Below are positions 1 through 7,830 of a DNA stretch of 54,707 nt, piece by piece (within the stretch, counting starts at the first letter, position 1; the number at the start of each line of letters is the position of its first letter). The DNA comes from Polaromonas sp. (lineage in GTDB: Bacteria; Pseudomonadota; Gammaproteobacteria; Burkholderiales; Burkholderiaceae_C). The translations under genes were made by a program, and so were the position numbers. The DNA lies in contig NZ_JAAFGZ010000001.1 of the NCBI RefSeq assembly GCF_010365105.1, positions 261,543 to 316,249 of the forward strand. Reading direction: 5' to 3'. Under the pieces are notes generated by a model. That model saw only the letters and a program-made list of their open reading frames with translations. It searched no databases and was not told the origin of the DNA.

Positions 1-27
1 GGCAGTCGGGTCGCCTTTCTTTTGCTT

Positions 28-55
28 ACTTTTCTTTGGCGAAGCAAAGAAAAGT
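28..55. repeat. Hairpin repeat upstream of urtE
   Basis: A perfect 11-bp inverted repeat (ACTTTTCTTTG / CAAAGAAAAGT) around a 6-base loop, followed by a GC-rich second palindrome-like stretch to about position 80. This looks like one of the dispersed repeats found between genes in Burkholderiales. It lies before the last urea transporter gene and may act as an mRNA processing or attenuation hairpin; that role is inference. Confidence 0.6.
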
Positions 56-133
56 GAGTTGCCGCCGGGCAACCCCCGGCCCCAGTCCCCAGCAAAGTCA
101 CACCCACTTCAAAACCGCCACAAGGACGCAGCC

Positions 134-829
134 ATGCTGACAGTCAAAAACATCAACCAATACTACGGCGGCGGCTCCCACATCCTGCGCGACGTGAGCC
201 TCGAAGCCCATCCGGGAAAAGTCACCGTCCTGCTGGGCCGCAACGGCGTCGGCAAGACCACGCTGCTCAAATCCCTCATGGGCCTGGTTCCCATCAAGAC
301 CGGCACCATCGAATTCAACGGCCAGCAAATCCAGAAATACACCCCTTACGAACGGGCAAGGGCAGGCATCGGATTCGTCCCACAGGGCCGCGAAATCTTC
401 GCCCGCCTGACGGTCGAGGAAAACCTGCGCATGGGCCTGGCCTACAAAAGCGCCGGCACGCCGATTCCCGCCGAGCTGTTCGAGTTGTTCCCGGTCCTCA
501 AGCAAATGCTCAACCGCCGGGGCGGCGACCTCTCGGGCGGGCAGCAGCAGCAGCTTGCCATTGCCCGCGCCCTGGCCGCCAAGCCCAGGCTGCTGATCCT
601 CGACGAGCCGACCGAAGGCATCCAGCCCAGCATCATCAAGGACATCGGCCGCGTCATCCGCATGCTCGCCGACCGGGGTGACATGGCGATCCTGCTGGTC
701 GAGCAGTACTACGACTTTGCCGAGGAGCTGGCCGACGACTACCTGGTCATGGAACGCGGCGAGTTCATTGCACGCGGGCAGGGGAAAGACATGCAGGCCG
801 ATGGCGTGCGCCAGCTGGTGGCAATCTGA
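134..829 (+). CDS. urtE: Urea ABC transporter ATP-binding subunit UrtE
   Basis: This is the second ATPase of a high-affinity urea ABC importer (UrtABCDE), working on the cytoplasmic face of the inner membrane. The 231-residue protein has a Walker A motif GRNGVGKTT at residues 35-43, the signature LSGGQQQQ near residue 135 and Walker B LLILDEPTEGIQPS. The GIQPSII stretch and short length match UrtE within the LivF-like family. The ATG at 134 is chosen because the in-frame extension back to 59 encodes a low-complexity sequence over the hairpin repeat. It is presumably the last gene of urtABCDE, whose other members would lie left of the window. A ureD gene about 3.4 kb away supports urea as substrate. 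Confidence 0.9.
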   Translation: MLTVKNINQYYGGGSHILRDVSLEAHPGKVTVLLGRNGVGKTTLLKSLMGLVPIKTGTIEFNGQQIQKYTPYERARAGIGFVPQGREIFARLTVEENLRMGLAYKSAGTPIPAELFELFPVLKQMLNRRGGDLSGGQQQQLAIARALAAKPRLLILDEPTEGIQPSIIKDIGRVIRMLADRGDMAILLVEQYYDFAEELADDYLVMERGEFIARGQGKDMQADGVRQLVAI

Positions 830-997
830 ACGCAGTCCGCACGACACTGCAAGGGCCCTTCCTGGCGGGCGTGCTGATTGACCGGATCGTCAAAAACTCC
901 ATGACCTTGGCTGTCAGGCGCCAGGCAAAAACACCGGATTGCTGGGGGATACTATCGGGTTATCCCCACAGGGCGCTTCAACGACGCGCTCGACTCG

Positions 998-3610
998 ATG
1001 AAAGTTTTCCCCCCTTACCTGTACGCTGGCGAAAGCAGTTCCGACGGCAATGTACGCGCGATGCGGCTGGCCACGGCACTGGTGCTCGTGGTCAGTTTGG
1101 GCGTAACTGCGTCGGCCTTGCGCTGGCAGCAGCAAGAACTTCAAGTCAGGGCACGGAACCGCTTCGAGCAGCAGGTCGAACGCATCGAAGCCGACGTCAA
1201 ACATCACCTCAACCTGCCCTTTACCGGCCTGAAAGGGGCAGCGGGCGTTTACGCCGCCAGCGCCTCGGTGGAACGGGCCGAGTTCCGCGCCTTTGTCGAG
1301 TCGAGCAACGTCGGGCTCGAATACCCCGGAATCCGCGGCTTTGGCTTTATCGAACGGCTTAACGCCAGTACTGTGAATTCTTTTGTCGCAGCGCAGCGGC
1401 GCGATGACAGCCCCGGTTTCACGGTAAAAAACCGGGGCACGGCGTCAGAGCTGTACGTCATCAAGTTTTTGGAGCCTGCCGCGCCCAACCAGGCTGCGCT
1501 GGGACTCAATCTTGCCGACGACCCGGTCCGCATGCAGGCGATCGATCGCGCCATCACGACCGGCGAGGCAACGCTCAGCGGGCGCACCCAGCTGGTTCAG
1601 GATGACCGCCAGCGACCTGCATTTGTATATTTTCTGCCGATCTACCGCCAGGGACTGCAGCCCGCCACGGTAGTGCAGCGACAAGCCGAATTGCTGGGTA
1701 TTTTGCTGGCGCCTGTGGTGGTGGAGGAAATCATGGCCGAAGTCACCGCCGGGATGGGGGGCCAGACCCGCCTTGCGGTCTATGACAGTCTGGATGATGC
1801 GGGTACGACCCCCGACAAGCTGTTGTTTGAACTCGGCGGCGTTCCCAGCCTGGCCAGGGGCGCCATGCCGATGTTCGAGACCTCACGCGTCACGCTTGTC
1901 GGCGGCCGGCCGCTGACGCTGCGCATGGGCACCACGGATGCCTTTGAAGCCCAGCAAGGCACACTGGCGCCCTGGCTGCTGGGCTTGTCAGGCAGCGCGC
2001 TGAGCGGCCTGCTGGCCCTGATCATCTGGCTGCTGGGCAGTGGCCGGGCACGCGCCCTGGCGCTGGCGCAGCGGATGACCGCTGATCTGGCGCATGAACG
2101 CCAGCGCCTTCACAACATTGTGGAAGGAACCAATGTGGGGACGTGGGTATGGCACGTGCAGACCGGAATGCTTCAGCTCGACGAACGCTGGGCAGCAATG
2201 ATGGGGTATGACCTGTCGCAACTGGGCCCGCAGCAGATCAGCGACTGGCGCGAGCGCATCCATCCTGACGAGGTGCAAGCGGTAACGGCCGCGCTGAAAC
2301 GGCATTTCCGGGGGGAAAGCCAGTATTTTGAATGCGAACACCGGATACGCCATCGCGACGGCCGCTGGATATGGGTGCTGGACCGGGGCAAGGTGTCGAC
2401 CTGGACCCTGGCGGGCAAGCCTGGCCTGATGTCCGGAACGCATATGGATATTTCTGACCGGCAGGAAGCGCAAATGGCGCTGCGCACCAGCGAAGAAAAC
2501 TTTCGCCAGCTGTTCGAAAGCAGCCTTCACGGCATTTTGCAGTCCACGCCAAACGGCTCGATCCAGTATGCCAATCCGGCGGCCTGCCAGCTGTTCGGGC
2601 TGACCCAGGACGAGATCCGGCAGCGCGGGCGCGCCGGACTGATGGACAGCCATGACTCCCGCTTTCATATCCTGGTGGCGCAGGCCCTGCTGTCCGGCCA
2701 TGCCAGGGGTGAGGTCACCATGCACCGGGGCGACGGCTCACGGTTTGAATGTGAACTGTCGCTGACCAATTACCTGACGCCAGGCGGCGAGGCGTGCAAC
2801 AACCTGTTTTTGCGCGACGTGACCAAGCGCAAGCAGGCCGAGGCCGAGATCAACGCGCTGAACACGCAACTTGAGGACAAGGTCAGGCAACGCACTGCCG
2901 AACTGGAGGCCGCCAACAAGGAGCTGGAAGCTTTCTCGTATTCCGTGGCGCATGATTTGCGGGCACCTTTGCGCTCGATTGACGGCTTCAGCCACCTGCT
3001 TGAAAAGACCATCGCCATCGAGACAGCGGAACGATCACGACACTACATGCAGCGCATCCGCGCCGGGGTCAGGCAGATGGGCGAACTCACCGATGGCCTG
3101 CTGACGCTGGCCCATGTGTCGCGCACCAGTTTGAAGAACGAAACCGTCAACCTGCACGCCATGGCAGCAGCCGTCCTGCAAGCCTGCGGCGAGCAGGACG
3201 ATGGCCGGATGGTGAAGGTCAACGTTCAGTCCGGCCTGGTCGCGATGGGCGACCGCGCGTTGCTGCGCCAGGTGATGGAGAACCTGATCGGAAATGCCTG
3301 GAAGTTCACGGCCCATGCAACCAGCGCGGAAATCTGGATCGGTCAATTGCCCGAAGACGGTCCGGGCATGACGACGTTCTACGTTCGTGACAACGGTGCC
3401 GGTTTTGACATGGCTTATGTCGAAAAGCTTTTTGGCACTTTTCAGCGCCTGCATTCGCCCGGAGAGTTTTCAGGCACTGGCATAGGGCTGGCCACCACGC
3501 ACCGGATCGTGACCCGCCATGGTGGCCGCATCTGGGCGCAGGGTGCCGTGGGCGAAGGCGCGACGTTTTTCTTCAGCCTTCCTGCTGCTGTGGTCGCAGG
3601 CGTTTTGTAG
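998..3610 (+). CDS. CHASE-PAS-PAS sensor histidine kinase
   Basis: A membrane-bound histidine kinase of 870 residues. After a transmembrane segment near residues 22-40 comes a periplasmic CHASE domain (about 60-230, with EYPGIRGFGFIERL), a second transmembrane segment near 325-345, two PAS domains (about 370-490, with a PAS_3-type WRERIHPDE, and 497-615), a short coiled coil, a HisKA domain with phospho-acceptor His652 in SVAHDLRAPLR, and an ATPase domain with N-box NLIGNAWKF and DNGAGFD / GTGIGL motifs. CHASE domains bind small extracellular ligands; the ligand here is unknown. No response regulator gene is adjacent. The start at 998 lacks a clear ribosome site; ATG 1061 is an alternative. 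Position behind urtE hints at a role in nitrogen sensing, but that is only proximity. Confidence 0.85.
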   Translation: MKVFPPYLYAGESSSDGNVRAMRLATALVLVVSLGVTASALRWQQQELQVRARNRFEQQVERIEADVKHHLNLPFTGLKGAAGVYAASASVERAEFRAFVESSNVGLEYPGIRGFGFIERLNASTVNSFVAAQRRDDSPGFTVKNRGTASELYVIKFLEPAAPNQAALGLNLADDPVRMQAIDRAITTGEATLSGRTQLVQDDRQRPAFVYFLPIYRQGLQPATVVQRQAELLGILLAPVVVEEIMAEVTAGMGGQTRLAVYDSLDDAGTTPDKLLFELGGVPSLARGAMPMFETSRVTLVGGRPLTLRMGTTDAFEAQQGTLAPWLLGLSGSALSGLLALIIWLLGSGRARALALAQRMTADLAHERQRLHNIVEGTNVGTWVWHVQTGMLQLDERWAAMMGYDLSQLGPQQISDWRERIHPDEVQAVTAALKRHFRGESQYFECEHRIRHRDGRWIWVLDRGKVSTWTLAGKPGLMSGTHMDISDRQEAQMALRTSEENFRQLFESSLHGILQSTPNGSIQYANPAACQLFGLTQDEIRQRGRAGLMDSHDSRFHILVAQALLSGHARGEVTMHRGDGSRFECELSLTNYLTPGGEACNNLFLRDVTKRKQAEAEINALNTQLEDKVRQRTAELEAANKELEAFSYSVAHDLRAPLRSIDGFSHLLEKTIAIETAERSRHYMQRIRAGVRQMGELTDGLLTLAHVSRTSLKNETVNLHAMAAAVLQACGEQDDGRMVKVNVQSGLVAMGDRALLRQVMENLIGNAWKFTAHATSAEIWIGQLPEDGPGMTTFYVRDNGAGFDMAYVEKLFGTFQRLHSPGEFSGTGIGLATTHRIVTRHGGRIWAQGAVGEGATFFFSLPAAVVAGVL

Positions 3611-3611
3611 C

Positions 3612-4055
3612 TTATTGCGGCGCGGCAGGCACCACGGTCTCGCTTTGGCGCAGCACGCCGCCGCCGGCCACGCTGCCTTCCAGCTGGGCCTGCGCCTGGA
3701 CACGGGCACGGCAGGCGGCAGCGTCTTCGCTTTCCTTGAAGACTTCGCAGCGCCGCATGGCGTTGGCGCTGTAGTCGCCGCCATTGTGCAGCGTGCCTGC
3801 GCGTTTTTCCGCATTCGCATTGCGCACTTCCCTGAGGCAGGCGGCCCGGTCCTGCTGGGTCTTGCCGCTGTTGCAGGTCGCCAGTTCGCTTTTGGCCTTG
3901 CCCGAGGCATCCAGGCCGGTGGTGTCCAGAGGCGCTACCTGGGCGGTCGCTGCCGACATGGCAAGCAGGGCGGCGAGTCCAAAACAGCGCGCACCCTTAC
4001 CGGTGCGCTTGTTCTGCAAGGGCGCCACGGAACGGAACTTGAGGGATGTGAACAT
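3612..4055 (-). CDS. Secreted four-cysteine protein, unknown function
   Basis: A 147-residue protein with an N-terminal signal peptide (hydrophobic GLAALLAMSAATA, cleavage likely near residue 38). The mature part has four cysteines in a paired pattern (ATCNSG...AACLRE...RRCEVF...AACRAR) and ends in a Gly-rich GSVAGGG stretch. I recognise this as a family common in Burkholderiales without an assigned function; the cysteine spacing suggests two disulfides in the periplasm. It is convergent with the sensor kinase, with one base between the stop codons. It lies downstream of ureD on the same strand with a 172-base gap and may share its transcript. Confidence 0.75.
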   Translation of the reverse strand: MFTSLKFRSVAPLQNKRTGKGARCFGLAALLAMSAATAQVAPLDTTGLDASGKAKSELATCNSGKTQQDRAACLREVRNANAEKRAGTLHNGGDYSANAMRRCEVFKESEDAAACRARVQAQAQLEGSVAGGGVLRQSETVVPAAPQ

Positions 4056-4227
4056 GGTCGGGACTCCTGATAAAGATGGATGTAAGGAAGTGTGAAACCA
4101 CCAGGCTTTGCAGGCTGACAGGAAATGCGGCCGGCCGGGCGCGTGCTATGACGGAATCGGCTGTAGGACCTGTCCTTCAGCAAGACGCAGGGGCATCGCC
4201 TTGCGGTTTGTGCCCTGAAAGCATTGC

Positions 4228-5058
4228 CTACATCGACCAGATGCGCGGCGTGGACGCCGGCAGCTGCCAGAAATGCCCGCGCCAGGCCTGCCAGACCTGC
4301 CTGAGCAATGCCATTGCCGGCTCGACCAGCGGCGCCAGTACCCGCACGACGACCACCTGTGCATCGGGGCTGGTGGCGCCTGCCGTGGCGCGCAAGTCAT
4401 GCGCCTCGATGACCTCCCGCGCCACGTCCAGCGCGGCCTGCCGGCGGTTGCGCTCCAGCTTGCTGCCGGCCACGAAGAAGATCGACGCCAGGCAGCGGTG
4501 GCCTGCCATACCCAGCGGGCTGTTCATCAGCAGCGTGTCGCTGGCGTTGATGCGTGCGCGTTCCAGCCACACGCCGGGCATTTCGATGTGCTGGCAGAAA
4601 TGGCCGTGCGCAAACGGCAGGCTGGCTGCGGGCAGGCCGAACGCTGTCACGTCCCAGCCGATCAGTTCGGCACCGGGCGCGAGTTCCATCGTCAGGCGGT
4701 TTTCCGCCAGGCAGCCGCTGTAGCAGATCGCCTCCAGCGGCAGCCACTCCATGCGCGCGCCGGCTTGCAGCGACAAGCGGGTGCGCTGCAATGCGGCTTC
4801 GCCGGTGGAGCGGTAAAAGCGCGTGGCGCCGGGCGTTGTGACCAGGCCATGTGCGCCCGTGCCGGCGCTGAAGGCCAGGTCCAGCGTGTCGCCGCCCACC
4901 AGCCCGCCGGGCGGATGGACGATGACGTTGTGGCAGATGACGTCGCCTTCCGGGTACAGGCTTTGCAGGATGCGCAGCGGGCCGCTGTGGCGAAAATGGG
5001 CGACGGTAGTTGAAGCCTGTCGGGTGTAGTCGAGTGCCAGCGTTGCGTTCCATGTCAT
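4228..5058 (-). CDS. ureD: Urease accessory protein UreD
   Basis: UreD (UreH) is a scaffold that binds apo-urease and, with UreF and UreG, delivers nickel to the active site in the cytoplasm. The 276-residue product has family features: FRHSGPLRILQSLYPE near residue 22, HPPGGLVGGDTL around residue 48, and TTPGATRFYRS near 73, and is full length. The ATG at 5058 is the first in frame. In most bacteria ureD heads the ureDABCEFG operon. Here no other urease gene follows: downstream is the four-cysteine protein and upstream is a repeat and then cphA. Structural urease genes must lie outside the window, possibly next to the rest of urt. Confidence 0.93.
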   Translation of the reverse strand: MTWNATLALDYTRQASTTVAHFRHSGPLRILQSLYPEGDVICHNVIVHPPGGLVGGDTLDLAFSAGTGAHGLVTTPGATRFYRSTGEAALQRTRLSLQAGARMEWLPLEAICYSGCLAENRLTMELAPGAELIGWDVTAFGLPAASLPFAHGHFCQHIEMPGVWLERARINASDTLLMNSPLGMAGHRCLASIFFVAGSKLERNRRQAALDVAREVIEAHDLRATAGATSPDAQVVVVRVLAPLVEPAMALLRQVWQAWRGHFWQLPASTPRIWSM

Positions 5059-5100
5059 CGCCGCAGTTTAACGCGGCAGTCGAGCAAAATGCACCCGATT

Positions 5101-5163
5101 TGCTACTAAATCAATAGCTGATTATGCCCGTGGAGTATGCGCAAGAGACCTGTTTGATACAAA
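5101..5163. repeat. Dispersed GCTAT/ATAGC repeat, copy 1
   Basis: Starts TGCTACTAAATCAATAGCTG and continues with TATGCGCAAGAGACCTG. It shares the pattern TGCTA-N(8)-ATAGCTG, then a GCGC-containing arm, then AAGCC/ACCTG with a T-rich end, with copies near 13441, 19001, 25889, 32234 and 51345. It lies between ureD and cphA. The first part can pair with itself (GCTA.. / ..TAGC). Confidence 0.6.
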
Positions 5164-5238
5164 ATTTCGGCCGGTGGCATGCCGCAGCGCCGGCCGTGGC
5201 TTCAGCGCGGGCATGCACTGAAGCCGCCGGCCCGGACT

Positions 5239-7830
5239 TCAGGGAAGCGCCAGCAGCTTTTCTTTTGCCTCGCTGATGCGCAGCGCCAGGTGGTCCAGCG
5301 CTTGCTGGACCTGATCGACCAGCACCAGGCACAGGTCGCCCGGCTGCAGGCGCGACAGCGCCTCGTCGATGGCGGCAAACTCGCCGCGCACCTCGTCGAT
5401 CCGCGTCGTGCGGCTGGCGCCTTGCAGGCCACTGCGCAGCAGCGCCATCACCTCGCCGTCGGCCCGGCCGCGCTGGGCGGCGTCCTGGTACAGGATCACC
5501 TCGTCAAACGCCGCGCCCAGAATGACCGTCTGGTCGGTGATGTCGCTGTCGCGCCGGTCGCCCGCGCCGCTGATGACCACGCTGCGGCGCTGGGCCGGCA
5601 TGGCATTGACGGCGCCCACCAGCGCCAGCATGGCGTCGGGGTTGTGGCCGTAGTCGGCGATCACGGTGGCACCGGCGTAATCCATCACGTTGAAGCGGCC
5701 GGGCGCATTGTGGGTGTCAGTGACGAAACTCGCCAGGCCGCTCCTGATCGTGTCCCAGCTCAGGTTGACGGCCCAGGCCGCTGCCACCGCCGCCATGGCG
5801 TTTTCGACCTGAAAGCCGATGGTGCCGCCGCGCGTGATGGGAATGCCCTGCAGCGCGATGCGCTCGACGCGCGAGCCTTCGGCGGCGACCAGCATCGGGC
5901 CATCGACAAACACCGTGCGCTTGCCCTGCGCCCGGTGCGTTGCCATCAGCGGGTGGTGGCGGTCGGTGGCAAAAAAGATCACCTTGCCGGGGCAGGCCCG
6001 GGCCATCTCGGTGACGATGGCGTCGGCCGCGTTGAGCACCGCGTAACCGGTGGGCGCGACGTTTTGCACGATCACGCGCTTGAGCACCCCCAGGTCTTCC
6101 ACCGTGGTGATGTAGTTCAGCCCGAGGTGGTCGCCGCTGCCGATGTTGGTGACCACGGCGACTTCGCAGCGGTCAAAGCCCAGCCCTTCGCGCAGCACGC
6201 CGCCACGCGCGACTTCGAACACGGCGGCATCGACGTCCGGGTGCATCAGCACGTTGCGTGCGCTTTTCGGGCCACTGCAGTCGCCGCTGTCGGTTTGCCG
6301 GCCGTTGATGTACACGCCGTCGGTGTTGGTCATGCCGGTGCGCAGGCCGTGCGCCGCCAGCAGGTGGGCAATCAGGCGCGTGGTGGTGGTCTTGCCGTTG
6401 GTGCCGGTCACGGCAATCACCGGAATGCGGCCGTTGTCGCCAGCCGGAAACATCTCGTCGACCATGGCAGCGCCCACGGCACGCCCCTTGCCGTAAGACG
6501 GCGAGATGTGCATGCGCAGGCCGGGCGCGGCGTTGACCTCGACCACTCCGCCGTTTTGCGCCTCCAGCGGGTGCAGCATGCTCTCGCACACCACATCGAC
6601 GCCGCAGATGTGCAGGCCAATCATCTGTGCGGCCGCCACGGCGCGGGCGGCGACTTCCGGATGTACCTCGTCGGTCACATCGGTGGCGGTGCCGCCGGTG
6701 GACAGGTTGGCGTTGTTGCGCAGAATCACGCGCTGGCCTTTGGGCGGCACCGAAGCGGGTGTGAGGCCTTGCGTATCGAGCCGGGCCACAGCGATGTCGT
6801 CAAAGCGGATTTTGGTCAGCGACGTGGAATGGCCCGCGCCGCGCTTGGGGTCGAGGTTGACCAGATCGACCAGCTCGCGCACGCTGTGCAGGCCGTCGCC
6901 GACCACCTGCGGCGGCTCGCGCCGGGCGGCAGCCACCAGCCTGTCGCCGACCACCAGCAGGCGAAAGTCGCAGCCGGGCAGGAAGCGCTCAACCATGACC
7001 TCGCCGTGCTCGGCGGCGGCGCGGTAGGCGATGTCGAGGTGCTCGCGCGTCGTGATGTTGACCGTCACGCCCTTGCCCTGGTTGCCGTCCTGCGGCTTGA
7101 GCACCACCGGCAGGCCGATTTCCAGTGCTGCTGCCCAGGCGTCGTCCGGGTCGCTGGCCGGACGGCCCAGCGGCACCGGAACGCCGGCGGCGCGCAGCAG
7201 CTTTTTGGTCAGGTCCTTGTCCTGCGCGATGGATTCGGCCACGGCGCTGGTGCTGTCGAGTTCGGCGGCCTGGATGCGGCGCTGGCGCGAGCCCCAGCCG
7301 AACTGCACCATGCTGCCCTTGGTCAGGCGGCGAAAGGGAATGCCACGCGCCACGGCGGCATCTACAATCGCGCCGGTGCTCGGTCCCATGCGCTCGTCTT
7401 CATCGAGGCCCTGCAGGCGGCCAATGGCTGCCTGCAGGTCAAAAGGCGTCTGCTGCAGGGCCGCATGCACCAGCGCCCGGGCGAGTTCGAACGCCAGGCG
7501 GCCCACCGCTTCTTCGCTGTACTCGACCACGACCTGGTAGGTGCCGGGCTCCAGCGTGGCCGAGGTGCGGCTGAAGGTGACCGGGCAGCCGGCGGCGGCC
7601 TGCAGTTCCAGCGCGGCGGCTTCAAGCACATGCGCCAGCGACGCCGGACCGGCGGGGCCGGTGTCGCGCAGCACGCCGATGTCCGGAAACAGGGCGCGCA
7701 GGCGCGGCTCGAAGCCGGGCAACTGGTCGATGGAGCATTCGTCAGGCGTGCAGGCGACGATGGCTTCAAGGGCGGTGCGGCGGCTCCAGAGGTTGGGGCC
7801 GCGCAGGGCCCGGATACGGGAAACTTCCAT
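5239..7830 (-). CDS. cphA: Cyanophycin synthetase with intact Mur-ligase domain
   Basis: CphA polymerises aspartate and arginine with ATP into cyanophycin, a cytoplasmic nitrogen store. The 863-residue protein has an N domain (1-160), an ATP-grasp domain (about 165-470; DKDLTKKLL, PVVLKPQDGNQGKGV, VEVNAAPGLRMHISP), and a Mur-ligase-like domain with P-loop GTNGKTTTT at 476-484, FEVARGG and TNIGSGDHLG, ending in a complete C-terminal lobe (RFNVMDYAGATVIADYGHNPD). The N domain reads H67-V-L-E70-A71-A, so the second histidine seen in the neighbour is missing. Its ATG overlaps the upstream cphA' stop by one base (TGATG), which implies translational coupling and matched expression. Confidence 0.93.
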   Translation of the reverse strand: MEVSRIRALRGPNLWSRRTALEAIVACTPDECSIDQLPGFEPRLRALFPDIGVLRDTGPAGPASLAHVLEAAALELQAAAGCPVTFSRTSATLEPGTYQVVVEYSEEAVGRLAFELARALVHAALQQTPFDLQAAIGRLQGLDEDERMGPSTGAIVDAAVARGIPFRRLTKGSMVQFGWGSRQRRIQAAELDSTSAVAESIAQDKDLTKKLLRAAGVPVPLGRPASDPDDAWAAALEIGLPVVLKPQDGNQGKGVTVNITTREHLDIAYRAAAEHGEVMVERFLPGCDFRLLVVGDRLVAAARREPPQVVGDGLHSVRELVDLVNLDPKRGAGHSTSLTKIRFDDIAVARLDTQGLTPASVPPKGQRVILRNNANLSTGGTATDVTDEVHPEVAARAVAAAQMIGLHICGVDVVCESMLHPLEAQNGGVVEVNAAPGLRMHISPSYGKGRAVGAAMVDEMFPAGDNGRIPVIAVTGTNGKTTTTRLIAHLLAAHGLRTGMTNTDGVYINGRQTDSGDCSGPKSARNVLMHPDVDAAVFEVARGGVLREGLGFDRCEVAVVTNIGSGDHLGLNYITTVEDLGVLKRVIVQNVAPTGYAVLNAADAIVTEMARACPGKVIFFATDRHHPLMATHRAQGKRTVFVDGPMLVAAEGSRVERIALQGIPITRGGTIGFQVENAMAAVAAAWAVNLSWDTIRSGLASFVTDTHNAPGRFNVMDYAGATVIADYGHNPDAMLALVGAVNAMPAQRRSVVISGAGDRRDSDITDQTVILGAAFDEVILYQDAAQRGRADGEVMALLRSGLQGASRTTRIDEVRGEFAAIDEALSRLQPGDLCLVLVDQVQQALDHLALRISEAKEKLLALP

